The notes under the pieces are model-generated. The model was given only the letters and a program-made list of their open reading frames with translations, did not search any database and was not told the origin of the DNA. DNA of 64,000 nucleotides from Spirodela intermedia (lineage: Eukaryota > Streptophyta > Magnoliopsida > Alismatales > Araceae): contig LR746274.1 of NCBI GenBank assembly GCA_902729315.2, positions 5,577,037-5,641,036 of the forward strand, in the 5' to 3' direction. Shown piece by piece: positions 24,254 through 38,066 of this stretch; the stretch's first letter is position 1; each line of letters opens with the position of its first letter. Position numbers and translations under genes: made by a program.

Positions 24254-27200
24254 ATGGCGGGCGGAGGCAGAAGCTCCGCACGGAACAGAGTCAAATCCTC
24301 CTCCATGGAGGGGTCCGAGGTCGATCCTCTTCTCCGGGATGGGAAGCCCAAGCAGATGCCTCGGAAGGTCAAGAAAGGCGACCAAGGATTCATACACTTC
24401 ATAGGCGCCAATCTCAAGGCTCTCCTGTTCTTTTCGCTGGGTTTGGCCGGCCTCACGGCGATTGCTTCCGTTTTCTATTACTACGTCTTGATACCGAGAA
24501 GTGACATGGTTCATGATCGTCAGCTGATGAGAGTAGCCGTGCCGTTGGCTGCCCCAAGGATGATGGATCTCCCTCAGGTCGCGAGACACTCACAGAGTCG
24601 TACTGAGACTTAGAATTCCACTCTCTCTCTCTATTTTCTCATTTGGATAACTGCAAGCTGCCTCAGAAATATAAGGACGATGTTTTTTGCAGTTCCAAGG
24701 CGAGCACAGGGAGAGCCTGTACTGGGGCACTTACCGCCCTCACGTATACTTTGGCATCCGCGCGAGGTAGCCTATTGATAAATTTCATTGAAATCCTTTC
24801 CTTCTGCGCATTCTCCCACCACCTTGTAAAGTTGTTTCCTCTTGTTCTGGTCGTGCTTGACCTTTCAGGACGCCGAGATCATTACTTGGGGGGCTGATGT
24901 GGCTCGGGATGAAAAATGGTCAATTTTTTCCACGGCATTTTTGCCAAGATTCTGATGATCTTAAAAGATATGGATGGATAGATCACAATGGCAGGGACTA
25001 TGGACGTCAAGAGCTCGTCGATCGTGGACTGAAGTTGGTGACTAGTTTCATAAAAATGAAAGGAGATGGCAGTGGGTATGGAGGAGACTGGGCTGTTAGG
25101 GTTGAAGCAGACAATGAGAAGTAAATTCTTGATTCGATCGTCTTATTTGTATTTATTAATTTTATTTTTTAAGTTCTGATTTCAAATTCCGCAGTTCTGA
25201 CCCCAGTCTTAATTAATTCTTCTAGTTTTTTTATTTCTTTCGATTTATCACCCGCCATATTGTATTTTTCACTGGGACATGTAGGGTGCTTAGCATTAAA
25301 GTCTGTGATTTCCTGATGGACTAGTTTCTAGCATTCTTATGAAATGAACATCTGAATTCGTTGGTTGCTCATACTCATCTCCCTTCATTTTCTTTTGGTC
25401 CTTTTCAGGTCTTCTTCGGACGATGTGGAATGGGGAACTGCCCATCTTTTTTTCTACCTTGCTGATGAAGCAGGGAATCCCTTAAGCACAGGCCAAGAGG
25501 GCTTCACATTTAGTGATCAAATGCTCTTGACCTCTGGTTCCCGAAAGGATGTAGGTGGTTGGGAACTTCGTCTATCGTCAAAGGTGCAGACTATCGAACA
25601 ACTCGCAGATAATGAAATATGCTTTATTTAATCTCAGTGGGTAACAGTTAGCTATTTCTCCTGCATGCTATTGGCTATATATACCGATTGGTGTATGCAA
25701 ACTACTTAGTGAGCAAAATTTTAGAAGGGAGAATAGCATTTCAGATCTGGTTGACGGTGTGATTTCTGACAGAAGAGAATGTGAAAGACGAAAGGACCAT
25801 TTGATTTGTTCAGACCGTCCTGATGTTGACAAAGTGATATCAAAGTGTATGTCCAACAAAGTGACGGCAGCTCATGCCCTTCCCAAGTTTAAAAATAATT
25901 TTCTCAAGATAATTTATATTTTATCAGAGGGAAATAGATAGCTACAGAGTCGATAAAATGTTTGAAAATAGGATATGGATCCGAAAAACGGCTCTGGATT
26001 CATGCCAGTGGCGCGACAGGCTCCTTTGCATTCTTCTGTGGAATAGTATTTGACGTGGGCCATTCTGGAATTGAGAAGCGTGAGATTGAGAATTTCCTGA
26101 TGATCTCTCCAAAGAACTTCACCTTGCCAGATAATTTATTGACAATTCCTCACTCTTAGGGTACCATGAATATACATTTCTTTCTTTCCCCTGATTTTCA
26201 ATTTTGCATTTGTGACCTCTTTGTGTGAACTCTTGATGGGGAAAGTAAATCTTAAATGCTCTGTAATGACATTTTATTTTTATTCATTCCTTTGGTACTT
26301 CACTCATACTGTGGATCCTGGAGGGTATACACGGTAGCCCTATCAAAGGAAGAAAAAGCAAAGTTAACGCACCTTAAAAATTATCTTTAATTTAATCTAA
26401 CATTGAAGTTCGAAGAAGGATAGCAGTATCCAAGTTTTTTGTTCCTCGTCTTCGAAAAAAATTTCTGTCATAACTAGGAGATATGGATAGATTGAGCAAC
26501 ACTAGGCAGGGTGATAGAAATTGGTAGAGATATTTGGTTAAGTTAATATTTGGATGTAATAAAACAGGCCTATCTCTATAAGCCACCTCCACAATTAAAA
26601 TATTAACTCAAAGAGAGAGGGCATCACAAGTGTCTCCCGGTTTAACTTTTGGATATTTGTGTTCTAGGGAATCCTTTGCAAGGTGCCCAAACATTGAGTG
26701 CGAAGCAGGCCACCCCTTAATTATTTATTACTTTCAGACTTGCATTTCCGATGTAATCCAATTTTTTCTCTATTTATATTTATTTTTAAAGGTTTTATCG
26801 ACTATTTTTGGGTTCAAATTATTTATTTGAATGAGGTTCCTGCAAGCCTCAAGTTTATTCCTTTAATATTGTTCCTGGTTTAGTTCAAAATGACCGAAAC
26901 GACTAGTTGTTTGACGTCATCCCCTGGCAATGGAGATGTAATCTTTTCAAAAGAAAATATTTTTTTCAATTAGTGTAGCTACATGAATGTTCTATTATGG
27001 GTTAATTCCCTTGGAAGTTTCTCTTGGAAATGAGTGTTAACACTCGATTAGTTTGGGCTTAAATAAGCTCAATGTCCTTCAATTCAAACTTCACTGCTAA
27101 TTATTCTCTCAACTGGATAATATAGTTCGCTGATCTCAGTAACATACTACGGCCTTCTCTTCCCAAGGATCCGGTTATAGATGTTTGAGGATGCAGGATA

Positions 27201-30200
27201 TTAGGCCAAGGTTGTGATTTGAAAGGGAACTCATTGTTGTCACCATCTAAAGGATTGGCTCAAGAACACTTTTAACCGCACAAAAAAAATCGCATATTTT
27301 TTCAACATAACTCAAACAGCAAAATTTCTCAGTATAGGAATTAGTCTTATTGCAATAATATTTTCTAGAATGCTGTAACACATTCTTCAAGATATTGAAA
27401 ATGAGTAAGTCATTAACAGTTAACTATCCTCGACAAAAAATCAGAGGGCAGAGTAATGTATAGGGAAACACTTTTCATTTGATTGAAGTTTAATTGTTTG
27501 AAGCCTAAATGTTGAAAATTTTGGGAATTATACTTTGCTCTTAGAATTTTTACGAACGAATTTTTGCTAATATATTCTCCATTAGGAACGGTTTATAATT
27601 CGTTGTAAAGGTTTTTGCAGTCGATAGTGTGAAGAATAATTGATAGTGAATAGGCTCAAATTCCAAAAAATCGACAATGGGACTATGGATCATGCAGAAT
27701 TGGTTGTGTTGCTATTCCTGCCATATTCTTTAATGCTCCTGCCTACTGTTGGAAAATGCTTGTGGTATGTTTGCTTGTAACTTGTTGTGTACATAGAATG
27801 ATTGTATACACACTAACATCTCAGGATAGATATGGAATTTCCAGTAATCCAGTGGTTCTCTGGCAATGGTGTTCAATGATTTAAATGAATTACATTAGGC
27901 TATCATTAACCCCTTAAAGATACATCTTGTCTATTTAATTTTTCAGTTAAGCTATATTTACCTCTTTTTGCAGGATAGCCTGGAAACCCATTTTTCTGGG
28001 TTTAGAACTCCTCACATCCACAATTTAACTGAACTGCTGATTACTGCGCTCTCATTCAATGTGAGTAAGATTGGAATAAATTAGAAAATGTTTGTGAAGA
28101 CAATTGAGTTATCATAACAGATACTCTGTTCTTCATTGTGCTACCATTGAAGCATTTTTTCTTACATATAGGCCTTCTTTTCGGTTTAACTTACAGGCAC
28201 AAAGAATAGGAAAGTTGGAGCTACCTGATGCGGCTGAAAAGTTTTCAAATATTTTATTATTTCAGGTAATTTTCTTACCAACTATAATAAAGAAAGTTAC
28301 CTTTGTTTATCTTAGAAATAAAACTATGCATGAAGTGAAGACCTTGTGATCAAATTGGCTCGTTCTTTCTATGTTGTAAATCCTTTCAATGAGAAATTTC
28401 GGTAGTTATGCGGAATAATCCTGTCTTGGTTAGAAATAAACCTGTGATTACAAGGATGGACCATTGCATTCATTATCGCTTGATTTTGAGTTTTCTGCCC
28501 TGATATTTTTAGTATGGTATAGAATGGATGGTTCCTCTTGAACCTGTCCATCATATGATAAAGCTCAAAATTCAGTCCCCATGTTAGGAAACGTGTTATG
28601 ATGGTTCCCTGTTAATTAATACAGGATGTATTACTTTTGAATTAGGTCATTCAATAACTTTGATAACCTCCACTTAAGATTGCCTCACCATAACCTGAAT
28701 TTTTTAGATAATCCTCTTTACTTCTTTGCAGATATCTGCGAAGCTGCCTTTCAAGTTTGATGTCGCTTTTGTATCTGGGACTGATTTGAAGGACTCAAAA
28801 GTTGAAGAACGCATTGAAAGCCTCACAGGTATTGTGAGCGATAATTGGCTTGCTTGTGATTCTGACACAACTTGGATGTAATGCCAGGCTGGGTAGATTT
28901 TTGTCTTCAGACACAAGATTTCTTGTCATTTACGCACTTGCTTCTACATATTTACATTATTCCATAGCATTTTCTCAGTTTGAGGTCGCCGACTGAGCGC
29001 TGATGAGTTTATCAATCCTCGGACTTTGAAAGTTGACCCCCTTTGGAATGGCAGATCAGCAATTATTGTGGCTGGATTACATAAAAGGGTAGTTAGATCT
29101 TTGTGAATTGATACGAATCATACTTAATTTTCAGTTCACAGAAATTCCAGTACATCATTTAATGTCACTTTATTTCTGCCTTTCGAGGGTTAAGAAACAT
29201 TTAGTGCTGGTGAGAGCGATGAGGTTCTTGCCAATTTCTTGGCCCACCTAATCCTAGGTACCTGTGCTTGCAGGCTTTTCCATAGATCTGACTTGATTCT
29301 GGTGGATGACCAATTTTATTCGGAGGAGAAAAGGCATCTATGAAAAACAAGGATAGAGGGGGGAAAACAAAAATGATGAAGAAGAACATGCGGGCTGGAA
29401 ATAGTTATATTTATGCAAAGTGTTTCATAAAGAGTTGCTTAAAAAAGCTCTCCAACAGTACGAATGTTATATTTCGTTTCTCTTTATAACTAAATTTCAC
29501 ACATTATTGGATTTTATTACAAATTTTACTTTTTAAAGACGTTTTGAAGGTATGCTATCCGATTTAGTTCCTAGGTTTCTGAGTCGGCCAACGTTGGTCT
29601 ATTTTAACGAGTCCTCCTCTCTTGGTTTTCCTGTCTCTTTTGACCACTTTCAAGGACTTGAGATTAGTCTTTGACATGTGGATCGTTTGTTAGAGAAGGG
29701 GTATAGATGTGATTTCAATGTTTACTTACATTGATCTCAGACTCGTACTAGTACTTTAGTTTATATCCATCTCAGAAATGATTTGAACATTCAAGCTTCT
29801 CTCGGAATTCTCGGACCTATTTAGAATTTAATCCCACAAGTCTGAAAAGTAAAGTCTGTAGATTTAGATTGAGATAGAAGGGGCCAAATTTTGCTTTGGT
29901 CTATCCTTCATCAAGTAAATCTACTTATTTAATCTATGCGAAACTTTTTTCCATGTTTCACTCATTCGCAATGAAATTGATTAGAAGTTATATTTGCGGG
30001 TGTAAATGTTTGAAAAGAGGAAATTAACGTGAGGCAATGACCTTGGGCTGATTGCATGTGTGAAGGTACACGACCGCTTTTTCGTGACATGATAATGTAT
30101 AGGCTTTTAGTGGCTCCCTGATCCATAATTTTAGAGATTATTTTGATTTTCTATTTTTTCATTTCAAGTGTCTAAATTTCCAGCCTAAATCTTTCGTGTT

Positions 30201-31565
30201 GATAATTTTTTTTAATTATTCACAGGGACAACATTGTCTGATCGATTGAATGAGAGACAAAAGGACTTTGAGGAAAGGTACACCAGTTCCTTCAATCTGG
30301 AAAACAAGGTACTCATTTTGATGAAATTGTACTTATTTTGGTGAAATTTCTTTAAGAAGTTTGGTACAGAAAAATGTTGTTCCGTCCATAATCTTCTAAA
30401 TGATGAGCAAATGTATAGAATATTATGTTCAAATCCTAAAAAATCCATAATTAAGAAATAATATATTAGTTATCAAATTCCAGTGATGGAGATAAGAAGC
30501 AAAACAATGTCAAGGCCAAGAGGCGTCATATATGCATTATACGTGAGTTTAGCTCGATCTTTATCACCACATTGTTTGGAATCTACCTTGAATGAATCTG
30601 ATGTCTTTTTTTTTGGGTATGAAAATTGAGGTTTTTTCCCCTTCCATTGCGTTTGAACAAAGTTTTCCCTCCAAAAATTTGGAGAATACACATCGGTGAA
30701 TCTAGAAATCCTGACATGTTCAACCTCCAGCGGTACACAACATCACTGAATTCATAATATTTTTCTGGTTCAGTTTGATGCGGAGTCCACTCTCGTGGGT
30801 AAGACAGCCATTGCAAACCTTCTTGGGGGCATTGGCTACTTCTATGGGCGGTCAAAGATTGCACTTCCAAGAGGCTCGACTGTAAGTCGGTGACATCACT
30901 GCAGTTAAATCGTTGGTGCGTTTGCCCAGTACAATTAAATTTCTCTGTTCCTTTCTTTTCCAGCTTAAGAATGGAGATACTTTTGCCCCTTACTGGCCAT
31001 CTGCGCTATTCACTGCGGTTCCGAGCCGATCTTTCTTTCCCAGAGGTTTCCTATGGGACGAGGGCTTTCACCAGTTGCTTATTCGGTCAGTTGTCGGCTC
31101 ATCGCTTTGCCATTAATCGTTCGATGGACTTCTCCTGCAAGCTCATGTAGCTAGTTATGTGATGATATGCATGTTTCCTGCACCAGGCGTTGGGATATTG
31201 GTCTTTGCTTGGATATTATTGGGCACTGGCTGGATCTCATTAACGAGGATGGATGGATTCCTCGGGAGCAAATCTTGGGGGCTGAAGCTTTAAGGTGGCG
31301 CCACAACTTTCCTTCCTCTGATGATCATCTAAGTGAAGTATGAAAGATAAATTGTTCTTCTCACTTGATGCAGCAAGGTCCCGCAAGAATTTGTGCTCCA
31401 GCATCCAACAAATGGGAATCCGCCAACTCTGTTTCTTGTCATACGCGGTAATTAGCTTCACTGGGTCACTTTTGTTTATCAGTTCTATCTGTGGTGAGGA
31501 GTCCTCTTGAAGGTTGTTTCTCGGAGGGCAGGCTGTGGCCTAGTTTTCTATGGTTCTCTGGATCC

Positions 31566-31601
<36 letters not shown>

Positions 31602-33145
31602 CCCTTTGGAATGATCCGCAGCTGTCCATAGTTCTTGCTGCAAATCCTCTGCCTAATTGGTCAAAATCTGAATTCTTCAGAACTCGTGAAGGGCATAAAA
31701 GGCAACAAATTCTCTGCTCCTCAGACGAAGGAAATTTCTGCATTCTTGGAACGAGCTTTCGTCCGCTTGGAGGCATGGACACGATGGTTCAATAAAACTC
31801 AATCGGGTATGGCCAAGTCCGTGACAATATCTTCTGCTCTCTTTCATAACTTGCATATATATCTGCGATTTTATTATTATTATCGTTATTATTTTACTGA
31901 GCTTGATGATCCTCACAGTTTCAGAGGAATCTCCTTGGGACATCTAAAATTCTGTTAAACACAGAGCAAGTCCTCTCCTTACTTGTTGGGGTTTAGGATT
32001 TAGGGTTTAGGTTCATGGTAATTAGAGGTCAAATTAGTCACTTGAGTAGGCCTTCTAGATCGTACTGCTTGATTGCAAAGTATCGGGCATCTTCCCCTCA
32101 CTGGGTCTCCACGTTGCTTGTTATATTTTTTTTATGATGAACTGTAGGCATCATCTTGTCATGTTCTTGTCGTCAAGTTCATGCTGTAACAACTGTAAAA
32201 AAAAATTAGGGGCAGATCAGATGGCAGCCACAATTTATGATGCTGGGCTCAATCTGAATCACACAAGTCCGATTTTCTCTGGGAGATTCCAAAATCCATG
32301 TAGTTCCCAGTTTCTTGGAATCAGATCAGGTAACAAGATCCTGATGTTGGTAACATTGATCAGGAAGCTGTTGATTCTGGAGAACTTTTTCCACCGGTTC
32401 AAATCCAAGTGAGTCATTCTGCAGTTGGACGCAAGCAGATTACATAAGTCAACGGGCATTAGAAAAAACATGTATATAAAAGAGAAAAGATTGAAAATTT
32501 TACCTTGTCCCTGTGTTCTTGTCATTAATGGCGTGCTCTCAACTCCAAGGTTTCTCTCTCTACCATGAAATGATTTCAGGAAAGGATCCGTACTCCTATT
32601 ATTGGCATGGGCGAGACAACGTTACGACCAGGGAGTTGAATCCAAAGGTTATTTCTCACCATCCCCGTGAAAAATCTGCCTAAAGATCGATCAATGGGGC
32701 ATCGAGATTTTTGGCTCATCTCGTTTTTAATTTATTTTCTTACTTATTAACTGTTCTAAGCTTGCTTTTTTCAGACATTATCATCTGGATTAGACGATTA
32801 TCCTCGGGCATCCCACCCGGACGATCACGAGCGCCACGTGGACCTGAGATGCTGGATGCTTCTTGCTGCAGAATGCATGCATTCCATCGCCGAGCTTCTT
32901 CAGACTGAAAATCAGCAGGTGCCCATGATTCTTAATCTCTGCAAGTTCCATTCTTTTCTGGTCGATCGACCTCCTCCTCCTTCTCTGAGCAGTCTCTGGC
33001 GGCCAAACTCAGGTTTATCGGGAGATGCTGCAGCAACTCTCTGACTTTGAGTTGCTGAATCAGGTACGTTGTTCTTCCTCCTCCCGCTGACCTTTTCACT
33101 GTCAGAAGTTCGCATCCCTCTGCTTTAAATCTCCAGATCACTATT

Positions 33146-33188
<43 letters not shown>

Positions 33189-34348
33189 CACTGCAGATGC
33201 ATCTTGACGATGCAACCGGGGCGTACTTCAATTTTGGTAACCACACCGAGAAGGTGAGAGCTTTTTATGCAGAATTCTGTTAATCTAGCGGGTCAATTCG
33301 ACGGATTTGCAGAGAATTCACCACAATTCTTGTTTTTTTTTTTTCTGTGTTCTTGTTCAATCTGAGAGCAAAACTGAGAGGGAAATCTTCTGCCCTGTTC
33401 TCTGTTTGATCTGCGCAGGTACGCCTCAAGTGGTTCATGGAGATGCGGGGAGAAATCCGAACCCAAGAACTCCGAAGAGAAGTCTTAGAGACCCCCCGCC
33501 TGCAACTCGTTCCCCACGTCGGGTACGTCAGCCTCTTCCCCTTCATGATGGGCATCATCCCTCCGGTGAGTCTCCCTGGCCACCTTTCCCAAACCCTAGA
33601 AATCGAGCTCTTCTTCTTCTTCTTCTTCTTCTTCCTCTTCCTCTTCTGCTCAGACGGGGCTGATGGGCATCATCCTCAGGGATCGGAGATCCTCGGGAAG
33701 CAGCTCGAGCTCATCTACAACCGCACCAGCTTGTGGACAGACTACGGCCTCCGTTCACTCGCCAGAACCAGGTGATCCTCCTTCCATGGCAGGAAGATCT
33801 CACGGCAAGAAATATCTCCCAATCGAGAGATTCTCTGTTGCTCATCAACTGCGGAACCCATTGTTGCAGCTCGATGTTCATGAAGCGGAACACAGAGCAC
33901 GACCCGCCCTACTGGCGGGGCCCCGTCTGGATGAACATGAACTACATGGCCCTCTCTGCGCTCCACCATTACTCCCAAGGTACAAAGGAAAAACCCTAAC
34001 CCTACAGAGGTGACGAAACCCTAATCTTCTTCTTCTTCTTCTCTCAGAGGATGGGCCATATAAGGACAAGGCGAGGACCATATATGACGAGCTCCGGGGG
34101 AACTTAATCAGGTCAGCGAGAGATCCTTCTTCCCAGCTTCGTATCTCCATGGCCGTCGATCTCTTCACGGCTTTGATCTTCTTCTTCTTCTTTGTTGCAG
34201 AAACATCGTTCAGAACTACAACAAGACTGGATTCCTCTGGGAGCAGTACGACCCCAAGAACAAGGGAAAGGGCAAGGGGGCGCGGCCGTTCACCGGCTGG
34301 ACGAGCCTCGTTCTTCTGATGATGGCGGAAACCTACCCAGATCTTTAG
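24254..34348 (+). CDS. GCS1: Mannosyl-oligosaccharide glucosidase I (GH63), ER
   Basis: Removes the terminal alpha-1,2-linked glucose from Glc3Man9GlcNAc2 just after transfer to nascent proteins in the ER; Arabidopsis GCS1/KNOPF is the orthologue. Twenty-two exons: 24254-24577, 24693-24766, 24869-25120, 25409-25583, 27974-28060, 28197-28265, 28732-28828, 30226-30308, 30774-30881, 30964-31085, 31187-31294, 31374-31447, 31681-31806, 32580-32647, 32775-32918, 33013-33063, 33197-33253, 33419-33565, 33680-33771, 33870-33979, 34048-34111, 34201-34348; 2580 nt, 859 aa. It has a basic cytosolic tail, one membrane anchor ([20 protein letters not shown]), then the luminal domain: [51 protein letters not shown], the substrate-binding signature [30 protein letters not shown], and [12 protein letters not shown] near the end. 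Start chosen by match to the family N-terminus ([10 protein letters not shown]). Confidence 0.95.
25584..27973. other. Intron 4 of GCS1, 2.39 kb, no features
   Basis: The longest intron of the gene. It is AT-rich with no coding potential I recognise. Homologous proteins run straight from [10 protein letters not shown] to [10 protein letters not shown], so no exon is missing here. Confidence 0.7.
31566..31601. repeat. (CT)n tract in GCS1 intron 12
   Basis: CT repeat on the sense strand within the intron before exon 31681-31806. A second CT tract of the same kind (33148-33187) ends 10 bases before the exon at 33197 and clearly forms its polypyrimidine tract. Confidence 0.9.
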
Positions 34349-34849
34349 TCCTCGCCCAGATCTGATGGACTTCTAAAAAGGGCAATGCTGATGTTCTTCC
34401 CAAAGTACTGGAGGATTCTGACGAGACCTCAGCTTCCACTTATGGTAACATTATGTTTGAAGACACACAGCAAAATGGGTAGGCAACCTGATAGAGAAAT
34501 GATGGCAGTGACCCAGGAAGCTGATCGCCTCATAAAGATATTTGTTTCAGATAAAAAGATGATTTTTTTCAAGCACATGACCCACAATCCAGCATCGACC
34601 CTTTGTACCTCTTTGTGGCAAGGCAAGAACCATATCTGCTAATTAAATTTCTATACATTCCTGAAGCGCTAAGATCGACGCGTAGGGGATCTTCTACTGG
34701 TTCTCTCTCTCTCTTTCTCCCTTTCTCTCTCATGTTCTTACAGCGAGTTGGTTCATCCTCTGAAAAGACGAGTTCTTCCAAGGTGAGTAGGGGTGCCCGC
34801 CAGCATTATTTTCCACGCGATGTCCCTCCTTTTGGAGCTCCTCTCCGAA
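34349..34849. other. Convergent 3' spacer between GCS1 and ENY2
   Basis: A 501-base gap separates two stop codons on opposite strands. Both 3' UTRs and polyadenylation sites must lie here, possibly overlapping as antisense. Open frames on both strands are short and unrecognised. A short CT run sits at about 34702-34730. Confidence 0.6.
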
Positions 34850-34983
34850 TCACAATGCGGCGGCGACCAGAAACGTCCGGATGCGCTGCAGCAACTCCGC
34901 CTTTATCGTGTCTGGGACCGACGCTGCATCAAGAAAACAACCCATCTACCGCTGTTACTACCACTGGATGAATATATATATAT

Positions 34984-35061
<78 letters not shown>

Positions 35062-37672
35062 GGGCAAAGAGTGGGGAAGGAAGAGTTCTAGGTACGGGGT
35101 ACTTGGTTTTCTTGGTGACCATAATCAGCCGAAGGTGGACATAACGTAAATCTCCAAGAATCACAGTGGAAAAACATTCAACAAAATTTTTAGAGCAAGC
35201 AAAGAAGGATGAAAGCATGAACTTACAGCACTTGTAGGAAATAATTATTTTTTTTTATAGCTGTAGACATTCATGACTGTTGTAGGGTGGCATTCAGGCT
35301 ATCACAGGATCTGTGGCATGGGTAATTACAACAAACCAAACGATGATAATTTATTTATCAGGGTACTTTTTTAATTTTCGCACTGTAGAATTTGATTCCA
35401 TTAATAGAATGATCTAGTAGAAAGAAAGTTACAACTCCGACATCAAACATCCAAAAGAAGGCTTTCAGCAGTTATCACATGCCAATCCAGGACTTGGGAT
35501 TTCCGGTTCCTACATTATTGACACCCAAATTGGGGAATACATATATAAGGGAGAGTTTTGATATATATATATATATACCACTGAACTGTTATCAATAGAT
35601 GCTACAAAGATTGAGAAACGAGGGCATCCATATGCACCCAGATTCATCATTAAACATTATGGAAACAAACATTAGATATGAGACCCGAACCTATACATGG
35701 TATAAAAATAATCTTCAAGGTTGACTACATCTGAACAAGAGGGGGTACGGCCGAAAATTTATCCAAAGGAGGGTAAGAGTAGCTAATATGGTATTCTTGT
35801 AGGAACTTGGAAATTTTAAACTCCCAACTTTACACATGTTTCATTCCGAATAATTGACTATAAGTGACAATTGCATGTGTCTAGGCTGTTTCTGCCTCAT
35901 TCTTATGATGCACACCATGCAGCCATTCACCTGACACCACGTATTTCCACAGTTAATAATGATGATGATTTTTTTTTTCCAAATATACTTCAATTAAATT
36001 TTTTCACGGAGAGCCAGGATAAAATAAAAAAAAAGACATGAAAGAGAGACAAATAACTATAAATTTTTCAAAAATACCAACTGCTACCCTTTTTCTACAA
36101 ACAATTTGGATAGATAACAAAAGAGGAACTGAGCTGTATGGGTCCATCCCCACCAGTCTCTATGCTATGCTCTCGGAGTGTTAATCTGTACTGTAAACAG
36201 TATATATGGTACATAAGAGTGAGGAAGAAGCATAAAAGGTTCACCAACCTCTGCCTTTTGGGGTGATAACATGCACGAGATCATCAACAGTGACATTGTT
36301 TCTTCCCTTTTTCCGGGTATAAGCCCTATCAAGAAAATAAAATCACATTATTTAAGAATCAATGTGCCAAAGGCATGCAAGCAAAAAGAAATACACAATT
36401 CCTGCATATAATAAAGAAATTTATCCAAAAATAGCCAATCTGTATTCTTAACGACATAAGAAAGATGACAAGAGAACCAGAGTCTAATAAAAAATTCTCC
36501 CATTCCATAGACCCCAACTATGAGATAGTGTTTCACTACAGATAAATTATTTTGTAAAACTGATAGAAGAAATATCTATGAGCGTAAATTTTTAATGAAA
36601 ATAGTAAATAAATTTTATGTTGCGTGGTCCTTGATACAGAAGCACGGAGATAAATCCAAATTTAAATCTTTATAAGGAATAAAGGAGACGTGGATAATGC
36701 TCTATGAGAAGTCCCATGGGGAAAAAAAATCCTGGTTCGCTTGTGAAATATCCGATTGATCTGGCAGATCTTTTCCAAGAATTATCTTTAAAAAACAACT
36801 ATATCTCTGTTGGTCTGAGACACCGGGCTACCAAAAGGAAATCCTATTTTCCAGGATACGCCCAATGGGAAAATAAAAATATCTATATAATTTAGAAGTA
36901 AAAATCAGATATGAGCTGGAGAAGAATAATGCAAAGACAGAGGCAAGGATGATAGGAGAGAAGTTACCTGCAAAGGGCCTTCATTTCGTCCCTCCAGCCA
37001 CATTCAATGAGCCTTTCCCGCAAGAGTTCTTTCAGCTTCTCCTTCTCACCGGTTTCAACCAACTAAACAACAGAGATCAACGCGATCCACATCACTTAGG
37101 ACACCTCAACAGGCCAACCCTTAATCATTATTTTACAAAAAAATATGCAAACTAAATTATCAGGACGGGTTGATGAAAAACCAATCACAAACGCATTCTC
37201 ACACTTTTCAGATCAAAATAAATAAGACTCTGTTCAATCCTATTTCAAGTTAATTTCTCACCAATAAAATGAAAGTGGCTCACGACGGCCCCGTACATCT
37301 AGAAGAAAGCAATCATCTCCACCACCACTCACATAGGCCCACTCCATTGACTCTCCTCCAAACTGAGAAGTTCTCGGCCTTCAACTTCGTTTACAGGGAC
37401 AGAAGGGGATCTCGGTCATACGAACCAACCTTTATGTTGATTATCTCCTGCAAAGTCGGCTCCCCCTCGGGGCCGGGCGTCACCGCCGCCGCATCATCCT
37501 CGCCGTCCGGCGTCGGAGGCCGCGTGATCGACGCCCTCCTTCACCCGCATCACAAACCCCACAAAATTAATCAACAACGAGATCGAGTTCAGAAACCACC
37601 GCAGATGCGGGCCTGCTTCACCGGTCCTGACAGCCGAATACGACGCAGGTGGAAGAAGAACTCCACTCACAT
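34850..37672 (-). CDS. ENY2: Transcription and mRNA export factor ENY2/SUS1
   Basis: Small helical subunit shared by the SAGA deubiquitinase module and TREX-2, coupling transcription to nuclear export. Exons on the minus strand: 37672-37671, 37538-37430, 37062-36968, 36325-36249, 34923-34850; 357 nt, 118 aa. The first two coding bases (AT) end exon 1 before a strong GTGAGT donor, and exon 2 supplies the G. This gives [16 protein letters not shown], which matches the plant SUS1 N-terminus (RPPTPD). The core is [48 protein letters not shown] and the C-terminal [17 protein letters not shown]. The last exon is only 74 nt and lies beyond a 1.3-kb intron carrying a (GA)n tract, so it is easily missed. 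Length equals the family norm. Confidence 0.93.
34992..35059. repeat. Perfect (GA)n tract in ENY2 intron 4
   Basis: About 34 uninterrupted GA units preceded by a short (TA)n. It lies only about 70 bases from the last exon; on the gene's sense strand it reads (CT)n upstream of the acceptor and could extend its pyrimidine tract. Confidence 0.95.
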
Positions 37673-37780
37673 GATCCTTCCGAAACCTCCTGTCGCCCCC
37701 CGTCCCGCCAGAAGCTTCTCCCCCTCACCGAGCACGCCTGCTGCCTCTCAAGCCTGCGCGAGCTGCTGGGAAGTCCCGGG

Positions 37781-37788
37781 TATTTATA
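37781..37788 (-). promoter_or_regulatory. TATA box of ENY2
   Basis: The minus strand reads CTATAAATACC around this point, a near-ideal plant TATA box. It lies about 110 bases upstream of the end of exon 1, so transcription should start at about 37750-37755, giving a first exon of roughly 80 bases that is almost all leader. Confidence 0.65.
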
Positions 37789-38066
37789 GATGGAATGGGT
37801 TTCTGGTAAAAGACTGTTTCGGATCATTGCGGGCCCAGTTCGGCCCGAAAACAGACCATTTACCCAATAAGAAGAAAGAAAGTAGAATCAGATCACATAT
37901 TGGGCAGTGGGACTTTCCAAATTCAGTAGAATTCTTATTTTTATTGGGCTAATCTCGGCCCAAATTCAGAGTGGTTTTATTGGGCTGAATCGGGAGAACC
38001 AACTAGTGAGGCTCAACCTTATTGGCCCAAAATCGGTGGAAATGCTACCAGGCTTTGGAACATATT

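Noticed and set aside
31985-32015. Telomere-like text ggtttaggatttagggtttagg in GCS1 intron 13
   Set aside because: Only about three degenerate units; a telo-box-like run this short is common in plant introns and needs no special explanation.
34881-35218. ORFs rich in RERERERE or SLSLSLSL (also elsewhere in the window)
   Set aside because: Translations of GA/CT microsatellites.
37269-37952. Plus-strand ORF of 227 codons opposite ENY2
   Set aside because: It overlaps the antisense of conserved ENY2 exons 1-2 and their promoter and has no recognisable domain. It is a GC-driven shadow frame.
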